Below, piece by piece: positions 22,582-23,338 of a DNA stretch of 23,338 nucleotides. The first letter of the stretch is position 1. Each line of letters starts with the position of its first letter. Source of the DNA: Atopobiaceae bacterium (GTDB lineage Bacteria > Actinomycetota > Coriobacteriia > Coriobacteriales > Atopobiaceae); contig JAFWLX010000021.1 of assembly GCA_017510875.1 (NCBI GenBank), positions 1-23,338 on the forward strand, written 5' to 3'. The notes beneath the pieces were generated by a model. The model did not search any database and was not told the origin of the DNA. It was given only the letters and a program-made list of their open reading frames with translations. A program made the position numbers and the translations under genes.

Positions 22582-23338
22582 CTACTTCACGGCACTACCC
22601 GCGTCATAACCTTGCGTCACGGCCTCTTGGATACGGCCTACGCCACCGGAGTCTCCCGCAACCAGCACGGGGATTCCCAGCTCATCGGTCCAGGCGGGAG
22701 CCGGCACGGGACGCGTGCCCAGCGAGACCACCAGGTGGTCAAACTTAACGGTCACCTTCTCGCCATCCTTCTTCTCGAAGGTGGCCTCGTTGCCGTTTAC
22801 CTCAAGCAGCTTGTGGCCAGGGTTCATGGTGGTGTCGGTCTGGCCCAAGCGGCTCATGATGTCAATCATGTTCTGGAAGAAGATGCCAGGTCCAATCTCG
22901 TCGACCATCTCGTAGAGGTCAACGTGGTTGCCCGCCTCCGAGAGCATCTCGGCGCACTCTATGCCGGTCATGCCGCTACCCACCACGCAGATGGTCTCGC
23001 CCGTAAGGGGAGGCTCGGCCATGATGACCTCGGGCGGCGTGAGCACGGCATCACCATCAAGACCGGGAATGCTGCCCGGCTTTACGGGCACAGATCCTGC
23101 AGCCCACACGAGCGCCACCGGTGCCAGCTTGGCAATGAGCCCGGGCGTTGCCTCGGTGTTGCAGCGAATCTCTACTCCCAGCTTGTCAAGCTGGCCCTTG
23201 TAGTAGTCAATGAGCCAGCCCAGGCGCCACTTCTTGGGCGGACGCTCGGCCAGTACCAGCTGGCCTCCCACCTGGGCGTCCTTCTCGAGTACCACAGGCG
23301 CAAACCCACGCAGCGCCAGCACGCGCGCTGCCTCAAGA
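22582..23338 (-). CDS. NADH:flavin oxidoreductase (old yellow enzyme type), C-terminal part; 5' end beyond the window
   Basis: About 252 codons of an incomplete gene whose start lies to the right of the window. Visible sequence starts LEAARVLALRGF, the end of a GGGPAG-type FAD-binding fold, then VLEKDAQVGGQLVLA. A second nucleotide-binding motif, VVGSGMTGIECAEMLSEAG, should bind NAD(P)H. The protein ends VAGDSGGVGRIQEAVTQGYD then AGSAVK, the usual C-terminus of two-domain old-yellow-enzyme reductases (2,4-dienoyl-CoA reductase, BaiCD and related enzymes). The missing N-terminal part would be the FMN barrel. A stand-alone FAD-dependent disulfide-reductase-fold protein is the alternative. The substrate is unknown. 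Confidence 0.82.
   Translation of the reverse strand, partial: LEAARVLALRGFAPVVLEKDAQVGGQLVLAERPPKKWRLGWLIDYYKGQLDKLGVEIRCNTEATPGLIAKLAPVALVWAAGSVPVKPGSIPGLDGDAVLTPPEVIMAEPPLTGETICVVGSGMTGIECAEMLSEAGNHVDLYEMVDEIGPGIFFQNMIDIMSRLGQTDTTMNPGHKLLEVNGNEATFEKKDGEKVTVKFDHLVVSLGTRPVPAPAWTDELGIPVLVAGDSGGVGRIQEAVTQGYDAGSAVK

Overview
The window looks like chromosomal DNA of a moderately GC-rich anaerobic actinobacterium, most likely a Coriobacteriia member (Olsenella/Atopobium/Collinsella relatives). This is an inference from G/C-rich codon usage, class III fructose-1,6-bisphosphatase, a DUF4367-like lipoprotein, a CmpB-type membrane protein, an old-yellow-enzyme-type flavoprotein, and GGGGAC/GTCCCC palindromic intergenic repeats. 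No rRNA, tRNA, CRISPR array, phage or transposase gene was found.

Layout. 40-666 (+) is a PlsY-family acyltransferase. A leftward run follows. Read in the direction of transcription (high to low coordinates) it contains: a PHP histidinol-phosphatase-like enzyme (10163-9318), a lipoprotein (9179-8622), a frameshifted EamA transporter (8553-7661), an amino-acid-adenylating enzyme (7502-5967), a fold-type-III PLP decarboxylase-like enzyme (5970-4780), a 79-residue carrier protein (4747-4508), an MBOAT acyltransferase (4347-2761), a membrane-anchored SGNH protein (2751-1780) and a Cof-type HAD phosphatase (1731-883). A ROK kinase (11412-10495, -) and an ABC exporter (11659-13431, +) diverge. The exporter converges on class III FBPase (15344-13443, -), which diverges from a CmpB-like/EamA pair (15566-17071, +). 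The rest is leftward: a tyrosine phosphatase, an MFS transporter, a membrane diguanylate cyclase, a HAD-IB phosphatase and a partial flavin oxidoreductase cut by the window end.

The most interesting locus is 1780-7502. It has the logic of a Dlt system (adenylation enzyme, carrier protein, MBOAT, SGNH protein) but carries a PLP decarboxylase-like gene translationally coupled to the adenylation gene. The adenylation/decarboxylase/ACP triad has two precedents: carrier-bound glutamate decarboxylation in butirosin biosynthesis (BtrK/BtrI), and the ligase/decarboxylase/ACP sets annotated with exosortase A systems. By-eye alignment of the adenylation pocket puts Lys at the position equivalent to GrsA 239 and Ser where DltA has its chirality-selecting Cys. 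I therefore propose that an acidic amino acid is activated, loaded on the carrier, decarboxylated there to an omega-amino acyl group (for example GABA or beta-alanine), and transferred by the MBOAT/SGNH pair to a cell-surface polymer. The substrate and the order of steps are inference.

Other notable items are three copies of a palindromic GGGGAC-type repeat, a hairpin pair with a shared arm between the carrier and MBOAT genes, decayed coding fragments at 755-835 and 10261-10392, and a diguanylate cyclase with duplicated sensory modules and no inhibitory site.
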